From NCBI GenBank assembly GCA_943788345.1, contig CALSPX010000005.1, forward strand, positions 62,001 through 126,000: a stretch of 64,000 nt of DNA. The letters run 5' to 3'. This stretch comes from Ascidiaceihabitans sp023955215 (GTDB taxonomy: Bacteria; Pseudomonadota; Alphaproteobacteria; Rhodobacterales; Rhodobacteraceae). Below the pieces are notes generated by a model, which searched no databases, had not been told where the DNA came from, and saw nothing but the letters and a program-made list of their open reading frames with translations. Positions within the stretch are counted from its first letter, which is position 1. Each line of letters starts with the position of its first letter. Position numbers and translations under genes: made by a program. This document shows, in pieces, positions 53,333 through 63,006 of the stretch.

Positions 53333-54367
53333 ATGACACATCGATTTCCCCTTAAAGAAATTGCCAGACAATCGGGGCTTAGCACCGCGACGGTTGACCG
53401 TGCGATCAACAACCGCGCGCATGTCAGTCCACAAACCAAGGCACGTGTCGCCGCCGCAATTTCAGAGCTTGAAGGGCAAGAGGGGCAACTTAGTGCCCGT
53501 GGACGCCGCCTGTTTTTCGATTTTGTCATCGAAGCGCCCTCGCGCTTCAGCCGTGAAGTACAGCACGCCGCCGAACAGGTGTTGCCCCGTATCGCAAATG
53601 CCGTGTGCCGCCCACGGTTCTTGGCCCAAGAGATCATGGACGAGGATGATGTGGTTTCTGCGTTGTCTCGCATTGCCAAAAGGGGGAGCCATGGGGTCTG
53701 CATCAAAGCGCGTGATTTGCCAAAGATACGCGCGGCCGTTGATCAACTGATTGCATCAGGTATTCCTGTGGTCACTTTGGTTACTGATCTGACCACGACA
53801 AAACGCATCGCCTATGTCGGTCTTGATAATCAAAGCGCGGGGCGCACGGCCGCCTATCTGATTGCCAAGTCAATTGGGGAGGGCGCGGGAACCGTTCTGA
53901 CCTCCAAAAGCAACAGTCTCTTTCTGGGTGAAGAAGAACGCGAAGTGGCGTTCAAGGTGACACTCAGCCGCCTTTGTCCAAAGCTATGTATTGTCGATGC
54001 AAACGGTGGCAGCGGCGTACATTTCGAAACCGCGCGGATTATCCAGTCGGTTGTCGAAGGTTTGGATAAAGTGCGCGCTGTCTATTCGATGGGTGGGGGC
54101 AATAAGACAATCTTGGAGGTTCTCAAACAGAACGCCTTAAGACCCGACATTTTTGTGGCCCACGATCTGGACAACGACAACCGAACGCTAATCGAACAAG
54201 GGAACCTCAGTTTCGTGCTTCACCACGATTTGCGCGTGGATTTGCAAAACGTGTTTCATGCGTTCTTGCACCACCACAAACTGGCGCTAGAGCCGCTAGA
54301 GACACCCATTTCTCATATTCAGGTCATAACGCCAGAAAACATTCCGCCTTTCACGAGACGGCTCTAA
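53333..54367 (+). CDS. LacI family transcriptional regulator
   Basis: A 344-residue regulator: N-terminal HTH with LKEIARQSGLSTATVDRAINNR, then a periplasmic-binding-protein-like sensor domain (RIAYVGLDNQSAGRTAAYLIAK, VRAVYSMGGGNKTILEVL, IFVAHDLDNDNRTLI). It resembles sugar- or polyol-responsive members that carry an N-terminal-extended substrate domain. The intergenic region shared with the PhyH gene contains TTTCGAAA (53304-53311), a central-CG palindrome that could be an operator. The ATG at 53333 gives the family-typical N-terminus. Confidence 0.92.
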   Translation: MTHRFPLKEIARQSGLSTATVDRAINNRAHVSPQTKARVAAAISELEGQEGQLSARGRRLFFDFVIEAPSRFSREVQHAAEQVLPRIANAVCRPRFLAQEIMDEDDVVSALSRIAKRGSHGVCIKARDLPKIRAAVDQLIASGIPVVTLVTDLTTTKRIAYVGLDNQSAGRTAAYLIAKSIGEGAGTVLTSKSNSLFLGEEEREVAFKVTLSRLCPKLCIVDANGGSGVHFETARIIQSVVEGLDKVRAVYSMGGGNKTILEVLKQNALRPDIFVAHDLDNDNRTLIEQGNLSFVLHHDLRVDLQNVFHAFLHHHKLALEPLETPISHIQVITPENIPPFTRRL

Positions 54368-54402
54368 CAAAGACCGATTGCTCATATCTTGCCCTCGAAA
54401 AT

Positions 54403-54430
54403 AAAGGGCCACCAAAATTGGCAGCCCTTT
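54403..54430. terminator. Bidirectional terminator between the LacI and aldehyde dehydrogenase genes
   Basis: AAAGGGC (54403-54409) pairs with GCCCTTT (54424-54430), with inner pairing GCCA/TGGC and a bulged A. It lies between convergent stops and has A and T runs on both sides. Confidence 0.7.
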
Positions 54431-54454
54431 CTTAACTTAACGGTGGTGCAAAGC

Positions 54455-55894
54455 TTACTCAGGCGTCCAACCAGAAACGGCCTTCACCTCTAGGAAGTCT
54501 TCCAACCCCCAAACGCCACCTTCACGTCCGTTGCCAGACTGCTTCATGCCGCCAAATGGGGAACCTGCCGCGCGGGATGTGCCGTTCATTTCGACCATGC
54601 CAGACCGCAGTTGCGTGGCCAGACGATTGGCGCGCGCCATGTCTTGGGTTTGGACGTAGTTGGTCAAACCGTATGGCGTGTCGTTGGCGATCTCGACAGC
54701 TTCTTCTTCTGTCTCAAACGGGATGATCGCCAGCACAGGGCCAAAGATTTCCTGTTGCGCAATGGCCATCTGATTGTTCACGTCCGAAAAGACCGTTGGT
54801 TTCACATAGAACCCACGGTTCAACCCCTCAGGACGCCCCGGACCACCAGCAACCAGCTTGGCACCCTCAGCGATACCAACCTCGATCATCCCTTGGATTT
54901 TGTTCCACTGGACCTCGTTCACGACAGGACCAATGTGGCGGCCCTCCTCTGACGCAGGGCCTACAGTGATCTTGTCAGCGATTGCTGCAGCTTCAGCCAC
55001 AACTTGATCGTAGATGCCCTTCTGGACCAGCATACGGCTTGGTGCATTACAGGACTGACCTGTGTTCTGCATCATATGCATCACGCCGCGCTTCACGGCC
55101 TTTTCGTCTGCATCGTCAAAGATCAGGTTGGCACCCTTGCCACCCAGCTCAAGATGCACACGTTTCAGCGTGTCGGCGGCGTTCTTGGAAATCAACGTGC
55201 CGGCACGGGTCGAACCGGTGAAGCTGACCATGTCCACATCCTTGTGACCGGATAGGGTTGAACCAACGCCAACACCATCACCGTTCAGCATGTTGAACAC
55301 ACCTTTGGGGAAACCCGCTTCTTCCATCATCTCGGCAAAGACCATCGCGTTGATTGGGCTTTCCTCGGATGGCTTAAGCACCATAGTGCAACCCGCAATG
55401 GCGGCCGCGCCAACTTTTAGGGTCACTTGGTTCATTGGCCAGTTCCACGGGGTGATCAACGCGGCCACACCGACGGGTTCATAGATGATCCGATCATTGG
55501 GCGCGTGTGATCCCAACGGGCGGCTGAATTCAAAACCTTTAGCCGCGCGAATGAAGTTCTTGAGGTGGTAAGATCCTGCACCAACTTGGCTGGAACGAGA
55601 CATCGAAATAGGGGCACCCATCTCGGCGCTCATCGCCACGGCCAAGTCCTCGGCGCGGGATTCGTAAACTTCGATCAGCTTGGAAACATAAGCGATACGT
55701 TCCTCAACTGGGGTGGCCATCCATGCTGGCAACGCAGCCTTCGCCGCAGCAACGGCGGAGTTGGTGTCTGCCTCAGAACCTAGCGTGATAACAGCTGTTG
55801 GTTCTTCTGTGGATGGATCGATGACGTGATGGTCCGTGCCGCCTTGGCTTTTGACCCACTCACCGTTGACAAAAAAATCGCGTTTCTCCAGCAT
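54455..55894 (-). CDS. Aldehyde dehydrogenase family protein
   Basis: A 479-residue NAD(P)-dependent aldehyde dehydrogenase. The catalytic Cys lies in NTGQSCNAPSRML (about residue 282) and the general-base Glu in HLELGGKGANL (about 248); ITPWNWPMNQ and SFTGSTRAGTLI mark the cofactor domain, and SPFGGMKQSGNGREGG the C-terminal bridge. It oxidises a small aldehyde; the exact substrate is not evident. ATG 55894 (MLEKRDFFVNGEW) follows GGGAGA, and 19 codons of open frame upstream are not used. Confidence 0.93.
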   Translation of the reverse strand: MLEKRDFFVNGEWVKSQGGTDHHVIDPSTEEPTAVITLGSEADTNSAVAAAKAALPAWMATPVEERIAYVSKLIEVYESRAEDLAVAMSAEMGAPISMSRSSQVGAGSYHLKNFIRAAKGFEFSRPLGSHAPNDRIIYEPVGVAALITPWNWPMNQVTLKVGAAAIAGCTMVLKPSEESPINAMVFAEMMEEAGFPKGVFNMLNGDGVGVGSTLSGHKDVDMVSFTGSTRAGTLISKNAADTLKRVHLELGGKGANLIFDDADEKAVKRGVMHMMQNTGQSCNAPSRMLVQKGIYDQVVAEAAAIADKITVGPASEEGRHIGPVVNEVQWNKIQGMIEVGIAEGAKLVAGGPGRPEGLNRGFYVKPTVFSDVNNQMAIAQQEIFGPVLAIIPFETEEEAVEIANDTPYGLTNYVQTQDMARANRLATQLRSGMVEMNGTSRAAGSPFGGMKQSGNGREGGVWGLEDFLEVKAVSGWTPE

Positions 55895-56050
55895 GGCATT
55901 TCTCCCGATAACATGCAGCGGCCCTAACTTTGGGCCTCCAATTGAAAACACTGTGTCACCACATTAAATCAGTATCAAGGACGGGGGTGTATCCATACAT
56001 TGCACAGGCTATGATGGACCCCGACGCTGGACCAAATAAGGAGTACCACC

Positions 56051-56701
56051 ATGAGCCTACGTATTAACGACACGATCCCGAATATGACTGTGGAAACAGA
56101 CCACGGCACGATCCAATTGCACGACTGGATTGGCGATTCTTGGGCGATCTTGTTCTCACACCCAAAGGACTTCACTCCTGTCTGCACAACTGAATTTGGC
56201 GCGGTTGCACAGCTTGCTGATGAATGGGCTGCACGCGGCACCAAAGTGATTGGTGTTTCAGTCGACGGCGTCGAGGACCACAAAAAGTGGAAAGCCGACA
56301 TTGAAAAAGTTGCGGGTGCCAAAGCGGGCTTCCCAATCATTGCGGACACTGGGCTAGAAGTTTCCAAAGCCTTCGACATGCTACCTGCTGAGGCATACAT
56401 GCCAGACGGACGCACACCGGCGCACAGCGCGACAGTACGTTCCGTGTTTATCATTGGCCCAGACAAACAACTGAAGCTGTCCATGACTTACCCAATGACT
56501 GTGGGCCGCAACTTTGCCGAGGTTTTACGCGCACTAGACGGTTTGCAAATGTCTGCCAAAGGCGTGGCAACACCAGCAAACTGGGTTCCAGGCGAAGATG
56601 TGATCATCCCACCAACCGTCAGCAACGAAGATGCGCTGGCAAAATTTGGTGAGTTCGAAACGATCCTCCCATACTTGCGCAAAACAAAAGCACCTAGCTA
56701 A
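56051..56701 (+). CDS. 1-Cys peroxiredoxin (Prx6-type)
   Basis: A 216-residue peroxiredoxin. The peroxidatic cysteine is Cys45 in KDFTPVCTTEFGAV, and the long C-terminal extension (DGLQMSAKGVATPANWVPG, EDVIIPPTVSNEDA) with no second conserved Cys identifies the Prx6/1-Cys group. It reduces peroxides and is usually reduced by an external thiol. It stands alone, divergent from the aldehyde dehydrogenase, and ends in a shared bidirectional terminator with pnp. Confidence 0.93.
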   Translation: MSLRINDTIPNMTVETDHGTIQLHDWIGDSWAILFSHPKDFTPVCTTEFGAVAQLADEWAARGTKVIGVSVDGVEDHKKWKADIEKVAGAKAGFPIIADTGLEVSKAFDMLPAEAYMPDGRTPAHSATVRSVFIIGPDKQLKLSMTYPMTVGRNFAEVLRALDGLQMSAKGVATPANWVPGEDVIIPPTVSNEDALAKFGEFETILPYLRKTKAPS

Positions 56702-56766
56702 GGCTGCAAATACTACGGCTCATCTGGGCTGTGGCACTTGTGTCCAAAAGCAATCGTGAGACAAAC

Positions 56767-56797
56767 AAAAAGCCCCAGTGTTTCCACTGGGGCTTTT
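56767..56797. terminator. Bidirectional terminator between the peroxiredoxin gene and pnp
   Basis: AAAAGCCCCAGTG (56768-56780) pairs with CACTGGGGCTTTT (56785-56797) around a TTTC loop. The terminal A/T pairs give T tracts on both strands, so it can end the plus-strand gene and the minus-strand pnp. Confidence 0.9.
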
Positions 56798-56832
56798 CTA
56801 TTTCTATCGTCTTAGAAAGACTGGCTTCGGAT

Positions 56833-58974
56833 TTACTCCTCAGCTGCTTCTTTCTTTTCTTCAACGATTTCTTCGCCAGTTGTTTGGTCAACAACTTTCA
56901 TGGAAAGGCGTACCTTGCCACGGTCGTCAAAGCCCAACAATTTAACCTTAACTTCTTGGCCCTCTTTAAGGACGTCAGAAGGGTGGTTCAAACGGCGGTT
57001 TTCGATTTGGGAAACGTGGACCAAACCATCGCGTTTGCCAAAGAAGTTCACGAATGCACCAAAGTCTACGATCTTAACGACCGTACCGGTGTAAACCATG
57101 CCTTCTTCTGGCTCAGCTACGATTGACCAGATCATTTCGTAGGCTTTCTTAATCGCTTCGCCATTTGGAGATGCGATCTTGATGATGCCTTCGTCGTTGA
57201 TGTCGACTTTTGCGCCAGACACTTCAACGATTTCACGGATCACTTTACCACCGGAACCGATCACTTCACGGATTTTGTCCGTTGGGATCTGCATGGTTTC
57301 GATACGTGGTGCGTGCTCTGAGAATTCAGCCGCGCCAGTAAGTGATTTGTTCATTTCACCAAGGATGTGCAAACGGCCAGTACGTGCCTGCTCGAGTGCT
57401 TTTTCCATGATCTCTGGCGTAATGCCGGCGATCTTGATGTCCATTTGCAAAGACGTGATACCGTTTTCTGTACCAGCTACTTTAAAGTCCATATCGCCCA
57501 AGTGATCTTCGTCACCCAAGATGTCAGACAGAATGGCGTATTCGCCGTTGTCTTCCATGATCAGACCCATCGCAACACCAGCAACCGCAGACTTCAACGG
57601 AACACCCGCGTCCATCATGGACAAGGAGCCACCGCAGACAGACGCCATTGAAGACGAGCCGTTGGATTCTGTGATCTCGGATACAACGCGAACGGTGTAT
57701 GGGAAATCAGTTGCAGCAGGAAGAACAGCCTGCAAAGCGCGCCATGCCAATTTACCGTGACCGATTTCACGACGGCCTGGGCCAGACACACGACCAACTT
57801 CACCAACTGAATATGGAGGGAAGTTATAGTGTAGCAAGAAGTTGGATTTGAAGTTGCCGTGCAGTGCGTCGATGAACTGCTCGTCGTCTCCGGTACCCAA
57901 AGTTGTTACGACCAAACCTTGTGTTTCACCGCGTGTAAACAAAGCTGAACCGTGTGTACGTGGCAACATGCCAGTTTCACAAACGATGTCGCGAATTTCG
58001 TCAGTCGCACGACCGTCGATACGCTTACCAGTTTTAACAACGTCACCACGAAGGATGCCAGCTTCTAGGCCCTTCATTGCGGAACCAAGGTTCACATCGG
58101 CTTGTTGCTCTTCAGTCAACGCATCCATGATCACAGCGCGTGCTGCTGAAACAGCAGATGTACGCTCTTGCTTGTCACCAATTGCGAATGCAGCGCGCAT
58201 GTCTTTTTCGCCAGCTTTAGCAACGGCAGCAGACAGGTCTGAATAGTCAGGTGCTTGGAAGTCGAATGGCTCTTTTGCAGCGCCTTCAGCCAATTCAACG
58301 ATCAAGTCGATCACTGGTTGGATGGATTCGTGTGCAAACTTAACAGCGCCCAGCATTTCAGCTTCGGAAAGCTCATAAGCTTCTGATTCAACCATCATCA
58401 CCGCGTCTTTAGTGCCGGCAACAACAAGGTCTAGACGTTGCTCAGGCTTCAAGCGAAGGTCCTGCATGTCGTCAACTTCTGGGTTCAGGATGTATTCGCC
58501 ATCCTCAAAACCAACGCGACAAGCAGCGATAGGACCGCGGAATGGTGCGCCAGAAATAGTCAACGCAGCTGAGGCAGCGATCATCGCAACCATGTCTGGG
58601 TCGTTAACCAAGTCGTGGGATAGAACAGTACACATCACCAAAACTTCGTTTTTGAAGCCAGGGACGAACAGTGGGCGAATTGGACGGTCGATCAAACGAG
58701 CAGTCAGTGTTTCTTTCTCGGTGGGGCGGGCCTCACGCTTGAAGAAGCCACCAGGTACTTTACCCGCAGCGTAATATTTCTCTTGGTAGTGCACAGTCAG
58801 AGGAAAGAAGTCCTGACCTGGCTTTTGCTTACGTGCATAAGTGACGTTGGCCATAACGGATGTCTCGCCCAATGTGGCGATGACAGAACCGTCGGCTTGA
58901 CGCGCGACTTTGCCGGTTTCCAGTGTAAGCGTCTCTTCGCCCCACTGCATGGATTTTTTTGTTACGTTAAACAT
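56833..58974 (-). CDS. pnp: Polynucleotide phosphorylase
   Basis: A 713-residue PNPase with two RNase PH-like cores (VTYARKQKPGQDFFPLTVHYQEK near the N-terminus; the second has HYNFPPYSVGEVGRVSGPGRREIGHG), a KH domain (IPTDKIREVIGSGGKVIREI) and an S1 domain (VYTGTVVKIVDFGAFVNFFGKRDGLVHVSQI). It degrades RNA by phosphorolysis. AGGAAAC precedes the ATG at 58974. The gene rpsO, often just upstream of pnp in bacteria, is not in the neighbouring 2 kb; a desaturase is there instead. The C-terminus ends in an acidic-lysine tail. Confidence 0.97.
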   Translation of the reverse strand: MFNVTKKSMQWGEETLTLETGKVARQADGSVIATLGETSVMANVTYARKQKPGQDFFPLTVHYQEKYYAAGKVPGGFFKREARPTEKETLTARLIDRPIRPLFVPGFKNEVLVMCTVLSHDLVNDPDMVAMIAASAALTISGAPFRGPIAACRVGFEDGEYILNPEVDDMQDLRLKPEQRLDLVVAGTKDAVMMVESEAYELSEAEMLGAVKFAHESIQPVIDLIVELAEGAAKEPFDFQAPDYSDLSAAVAKAGEKDMRAAFAIGDKQERTSAVSAARAVIMDALTEEQQADVNLGSAMKGLEAGILRGDVVKTGKRIDGRATDEIRDIVCETGMLPRTHGSALFTRGETQGLVVTTLGTGDDEQFIDALHGNFKSNFLLHYNFPPYSVGEVGRVSGPGRREIGHGKLAWRALQAVLPAATDFPYTVRVVSEITESNGSSSMASVCGGSLSMMDAGVPLKSAVAGVAMGLIMEDNGEYAILSDILGDEDHLGDMDFKVAGTENGITSLQMDIKIAGITPEIMEKALEQARTGRLHILGEMNKSLTGAAEFSEHAPRIETMQIPTDKIREVIGSGGKVIREIVEVSGAKVDINDEGIIKIASPNGEAIKKAYEMIWSIVAEPEEGMVYTGTVVKIVDFGAFVNFFGKRDGLVHVSQIENRRLNHPSDVLKEGQEVKVKLLGFDDRGKVRLSMKVVDQTTGEEIVEEKKEAAEE

Positions 58975-59256
58975 CTAAGTTTCCTTGTTGGCCCATTGGC
59001 CTTTGCATAGGGGCCGAATTGCCCCTGACTCCTGTATCTTATATTTCAGCCGCCGGAGTCCGAGCGACAGATTTCAGATATCGCGGCCATACAGTACAAT
59101 TCCTCCCTTGGGAAGAGAATTGGGTCAAAGGGCTATTTTGCAGGGGTTTGGCCGCAAAAATTTAGCCATAAAAGCATGACACAATATTGGGAGTTTTCTA
59201 ATGCCGCATGATGCAGTATTGCATACCGACAATTACAAAAAGATCACGAGCAGAAT

Positions 59257-60285
59257 ATGACCGACAAAACCGACAATTCTTCGAATATGGCTGCCCGCGA
59301 TTGGGTCCAGATTTTAAAGAAATACCGCGAGCCCAACAGCTTGCGCAGCAGCTTCGAGTTGGGTGTCAGTGTCGTTCCGTTCATCATTTTGTGGGTCTTG
59401 GCCTGCTGGATCGCGAATTACAGTTACATGGCAGCCTTGGGAATCTCTGCGATAAATGGCTGTTTCTTGCTGCGGTTGTTCTGCATTCAGCACGATTGTG
59501 GACACGGATCATTTTTTGACAACCGCACCGTCAGCGACTGGACCGGCCGCGCACTCGGCATCCTAACACTGACACCATACGACGTATGGCGCCGCACCCA
59601 TTCGATTCACCACAGCCACGCAGGTGATTTGGATCAACGCGGCATCGGCGACGTGATGACACTGACGGTAGAAGAGTATCACCAGCGCAGCCGTTGGGGC
59701 CGCTTGTTGTACCGGGCCTATCGCCACCCAATCGTAATGTTTGGCATTGGCCCAACCTACTTGTTCCTTTTGACCAACCGTATCCCATGGTCTGACTTCA
59801 GCCAAAAGAAGGACTGGATAAGTGCTATGGGCACCAATCTGGCCATCGCTATCCTGCTCACGATCATCGTGAAATTTGGTGGCTGGCAGGCCCTGTTCCT
59901 TGTGTTCCTTCCAACAACTTTGATCGCCGCGACAACCGGCGTTTGGTTGTTCTACGTGCAGCACCAGTTTGAAACGACACATTGGGAAGAAAACCAAGAC
60001 TGGCAAGTGCACGAAGCCGCGCTTCACGGCTCGTCACACTATGACCTGCCTCCAATCTTGCAGTGGTTCTCTGCCAACATCGGCATCCACCATGTACATC
60101 ACCTGTACAGCCGCATTCCATTCTACCGTCTGACCGAAGTGTTGCGCGATCATGAAGAGCTCGCAAATTCCAGCAGCCGCATGAACCTGCGCGAAAGCTT
60201 CAAATGCGCCAGCCTTGATCTGTGGGACAGCACCAACAAGCGTTTGGTGTCCTTTGCGACAGCGCACAAACTCAAGCACGGTTAA
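59257..60285 (+). CDS. Membrane fatty acid desaturase
   Basis: A 342-residue desaturase with the three histidine boxes: HDCGH at 79-83, HSIHHSH at 115-121 and HHVHH near 279-283. Hydrophobic segments lie on each side, giving the usual four-helix topology with the di-iron site in the cytoplasm. It introduces a double bond in acyl lipids and would adjust membrane fluidity; the position of the double bond cannot be told. The upstream 282-bp gap to pnp holds a hairpin at 59097-59122 and no gene; the ribosome-binding site is weak. Confidence 0.92.
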   Translation: MTDKTDNSSNMAARDWVQILKKYREPNSLRSSFELGVSVVPFIILWVLACWIANYSYMAALGISAINGCFLLRLFCIQHDCGHGSFFDNRTVSDWTGRALGILTLTPYDVWRRTHSIHHSHAGDLDQRGIGDVMTLTVEEYHQRSRWGRLLYRAYRHPIVMFGIGPTYLFLLTNRIPWSDFSQKKDWISAMGTNLAIAILLTIIVKFGGWQALFLVFLPTTLIAATTGVWLFYVQHQFETTHWEENQDWQVHEAALHGSSHYDLPPILQWFSANIGIHHVHHLYSRIPFYRLTEVLRDHEELANSSSRMNLRESFKCASLDLWDSTNKRLVSFATAHKLKHG

Positions 60286-60291
60286 ATCACC

Positions 60292-60903
60292 TTGATCGAC
60301 TATCTGGTTTTTGTTCCGGCCTGTTTCGCTATTAATTTAGCGTTCGGGCCGAACAACCTGATGGCATTGACCAATGGCGCACAGCGCGGCGTTGGCTTTG
60401 CAGTGATCGCCAGCTTGGGCCGTTTGATCGCCTTTATACCGATGATCGCTGTCAGCGCTTTGGGAATGGGGCTTATCCTGTCCGCCTCTGGCGTGGTCTT
60501 TACCGCGGTCAAATTTGTTGGGGCGGCTTATCTCATCTATCTGGGTGTCAAAATCCTAAGGTCGTCATCCCAAGCAGACGGCAACATGGTCGTGGGACAG
60601 ACCCTCACATTGGGGCAAGCATTCTGGCGTGAAGGCTTTGTGGCCCTTGGAAACCCCAAAGCTATTTTGGTGTTTGCTGCGTTCTTTCCACAGTTCGTTG
60701 TCAGGGAGGCATACGCACAAAGTTACACAATCATCGGTTTGATCTTTCTTGTGCTCGAAGTGGGGGCGATCCTAATCTATGCATTATTGGGTCGTTTGGC
60801 AGCACGTTCTGCGACGCTAAATTTACAATGGATTCATAGGGCTTCGGGTATTGGGATGATTGTATTTGGTGCCCTTCTTTTGCTGACACAACGCCCAGCC
60901 TGA
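60292..60903 (+). CDS. LysE family translocator (second copy)
   Basis: A 203-residue exporter of the RhtB/LysE family: FAINLAFGPNNLMALTNGAQRGVG, ALGNPKAILVFAAFFPQFV, and six hydrophobic segments. It is only distantly similar to the LysE protein at 40910. The start is TTG at 60292, six bases past the desaturase stop, so it may be translated by reinitiation on the same message. Substrate unknown. Confidence 0.88.
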   Translation: MIDYLVFVPACFAINLAFGPNNLMALTNGAQRGVGFAVIASLGRLIAFIPMIAVSALGMGLILSASGVVFTAVKFVGAAYLIYLGVKILRSSSQADGNMVVGQTLTLGQAFWREGFVALGNPKAILVFAAFFPQFVVREAYAQSYTIIGLIFLVLEVGAILIYALLGRLAARSATLNLQWIHRASGIGMIVFGALLLLTQRPA

Positions 60904-61016
60904 AGTGTTTCAGAAAGGGGTGATTGCCTGACTTTCGCGTGATCCCCTTAGAAAACTCTGGCTATGAGGTGGGAAATAATCGCATTTCCTAGGCAGCAGA
61001 AATGAAGGATTTTCAA

Positions 61017-61505
61017 ATGACTGACGCAACCACACGCTCAATGCCAAAAATGAACGCCTATACCCTAGGCCTTATGTTTGTTGCTGGCTTTTTCGCCACC
61101 AACGCTTTTGACCTTTGGGGTCAAGTGATCAGCCCCGGTTTGGGCTTTGCCAACCTTTCACCACACGGCCTAGCCAAAAGCCTGTTGGGCACACTTGGTT
61201 TGCCAAACAGCAACTTTGCCGCCTACTTCGTTCACTTCTACTTGGTCGGTTTGATCGGGTACCCAATCGGTTGGATGTTCATCTTTGCACCACTTTGGCA
61301 GCGCGTGATTGGTGAAACACATTGGTTCATCCCATCAGCAATCTACGGCTTTGGTTTGTGGGTTTTCGCAATTGGTGGCGTCACATTGGTCGCAGGGTTG
61401 CCGTTCTTCTTGAACTTCACTGGCATCACTTGGGTCGCTTTGGTTGGTCACGTTGTTTACGGGATCGTCATGGTCGCAGTACTCAAGCGCATCGACCGTT
61501 CATAA
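61017..61505 (+). CDS. Small integral membrane protein of unknown function
   Basis: A 162-residue protein with four hydrophobic segments (AYTLGLMFVAGFFATNAFDLWG, FVHFYLVGLIGYPIGWMFIFAP, IYGFGLWVFAIGGVTLVAGLPFFLNF, ALVGHVVYGIVMVAVL) and conserved-looking His and Trp residues near the membrane faces. I do not recognise the family with confidence; similar small proteins are found in other roseobacters. ATG 61017 follows AAGGA; the upstream ATG 61002 overlaps that site. A strong terminator follows at 61533. Confidence 0.72.
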   Translation: MTDATTRSMPKMNAYTLGLMFVAGFFATNAFDLWGQVISPGLGFANLSPHGLAKSLLGTLGLPNSNFAAYFVHFYLVGLIGYPIGWMFIFAPLWQRVIGETHWFIPSAIYGFGLWVFAIGGVTLVAGLPFFLNFTGITWVALVGHVVYGIVMVAVLKRIDRS

Positions 61506-61532
61506 CGCGCAATTGCCTATGTTAAAATATCG

Positions 61533-61567
61533 GCCCTCCGTGTGCGCACGGGGGGGGCTATTTTTTT
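61533..61567 (+). terminator. Rho-independent terminator
   Basis: A GC-rich stem (GCCCTCCGTG with CACGGGGGGG, slightly imperfect) followed by seven or more T residues. It ends the membrane-protein gene at 61505. The T tract reaches the 3' end of the convergent YdeI-like gene. Confidence 0.85.
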
Positions 61568-62142
61568 GGCAGCTCGTTCTTTTTGCGCATGCTGGGGATT
61601 TTCAATCCGGCCTCTGATGACTCGATCAAGATGCCCAAACGCTTTTGCCGCGTTTCTTCCTTTTTGGCGCTCATGACCCACCAGATTGAATCCCGTCTAT
61701 AAGAGGGTGCGAGGTTTGACAGAAACAGCCATGCCGCGTCATTGGCTTTGATGATGTCTTCAAATTCTTCGGACAGCGGTACATTACGATCTGCAGAGGT
61801 GTACCCTTTGTCATCTGATCTGTTGTGGAACAGCTCCAACCCCGCAGGGGTCATCTTTCCAAGGCGGGTCAGTTCAGTGACCTTCTTGACGTTGACCGCG
61901 CTCCAAACGCTTTTCTTCTTGCGAGGTGTGAAACGGATCTTATAGCTCTGGCTATCGATGCTTTTGCGTATGCCGTCGATCCACCCAATGCACAGCGCAA
62001 CATCGACTGACTCTGACCAGGTTATACTGTCACGCCCTGTGCTTCTTCTATGATAGCCTACCCATACCTCAGTGGCGTCTTGGTGGTCTTTGAACCACGC
62101 TTCAAAGGCATCTTGGTTGGTGAAGAAAATGGGGTCTTCCAT
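61558..62142 (-). CDS. YdeI/OmpD-associated family protein
   Basis: A 194-residue cytosolic protein with the YdeI signature: FEAWFKDHQDATEVWVGYHRRSTG, SESVDVALCIGWIDGIRKSID, RFTPRKKKSVWSAVNVKKVTEL and GKMTPAGLELF. Function is not established; family members are linked to polymyxin tolerance in enterobacteria. ATG 62142 is chosen because AGAGGAAGG lies upstream. The last residues include a Lys-rich tail. Confidence 0.88.
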   Translation of the reverse strand: MEDPIFFTNQDAFEAWFKDHQDATEVWVGYHRRSTGRDSITWSESVDVALCIGWIDGIRKSIDSQSYKIRFTPRKKKSVWSAVNVKKVTELTRLGKMTPAGLELFHNRSDDKGYTSADRNVPLSEEFEDIIKANDAAWLFLSNLAPSYRRDSIWWVMSAKKEETRQKRLGILIESSEAGLKIPSMRKKNELPKK

Positions 62143-62565
62143 TAAGATGCCTTCCTCTGTTCCACAGACCTTAACCAATAGTTATCTGCTCTGTTCAAAG
62201 GTTAACAACAGGCAGTTGTTAATAAGGTCTAAAAGGGCCTGTCGTCCGTGAACTGTACAATTGGGGGGCTGAATTGCACATTACACCTAAGTCCTCCGCA
62301 ATTGACGGATATATGAGGGGGTCAGACTGCACAGTATATACAGTCTATTGTACAGTCGGCGCTTGGGAAGCGACCGTGCGGTGGATTAACATTGCCAGAC
62401 GCACCAGTGAGGGGGCGGGCGATGTGAGAGGTGGATGGTATTTGATCAGGGGAATAGCCGTGCAATGTAATAACGGCCCAGCCCAACTGCGAAGCCCGCT
62501 ATTGCGCTGAAAAACAGTCAAAATCAGTGGTTTCAAATTATCTTTGCTTTCTATGAAAAAAGCAC
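62143..62565. other. Non-coding region upstream of the rRNA operon
   Basis: I see no convincing gene; the 78-codon frame at 62274-62510 has no recognisable features or ribosome-binding site. Notable structure: ACTGTACAAT at 62252-62261 and its reverse complement ATTGTACAGT at 62347-62356, about 85 bp apart. Confidence 0.6.
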
Positions 62566-62594
62566 TTGCGACTCTGTTGTAGTAACACTAGAAC
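62566..62594 (+). promoter_or_regulatory. rRNA operon promoter
   Basis: TTGCGA (62566-62571) and TAGAAC (62589-62594) are separated by 17 bp, preceded by an A-rich stretch. This matches the typical rrn promoter of Rhodobacteraceae in both hexamers and spacing. About 410 bp of leader separate it from the 16S gene. Confidence 0.8.
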
Positions 62595-63006
62595 CCCTTT
62601 TACCGGAGGCGCAGTGATGCGGTGATGGTCGACTGAGAGGATAAGCGGAGACGCTAGGTTCTTGAAGTTGTTGAAGAAATTCAGAGATTTAGATGGCGGG
62701 GCGCGCTGGTAGTAATTGGCGCATCTTGATTATTTTTGTCTCTACGTTGTTTGAAAATTGAATATCTGAAGAGATATGTGGGCGGTTTGGTTCGTTTCGA
62801 TGGATCAACCTCTTCATATCAACGCCGGTAGAGACGCGCATTTATGTGTTTATCGATGACCGGTGTCAGCTTCACTGTTTGAACGGCTTTTGTTATCTTT
62901 GATAACTGAAGTACATCAAACAGAATTAAGTGCTCTTATTACTTTGCAGTAGTAAGGGTGATGTGCAGAGGCTCGAACGTCAAGGTTAAGATCGCAAGAT
63001 CTTTTC
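62595..63006 (+). other. 16S rRNA 5' leader
   Basis: Leader of the rrn transcript. The stretch around 62740-62800 (TTTGAAAATTGAATATCTG, then GATATGTGGGCGGTTTGG) resembles the conserved processing/antitermination region seen before 16S genes in this family. No ORF is credible here. Confidence 0.6.

Noticed and set aside
62325..62345. CTG...CAG palindromic pattern resembling an E. coli LexA box
   Set aside because: The spacing is 11 rather than 10, and alphaproteobacterial LexA uses GTTC-type sites.
62274..62510. 78-codon ORF upstream of the rRNA operon
   Set aside because: No ribosome-binding site, biased low-complexity composition and no family features.
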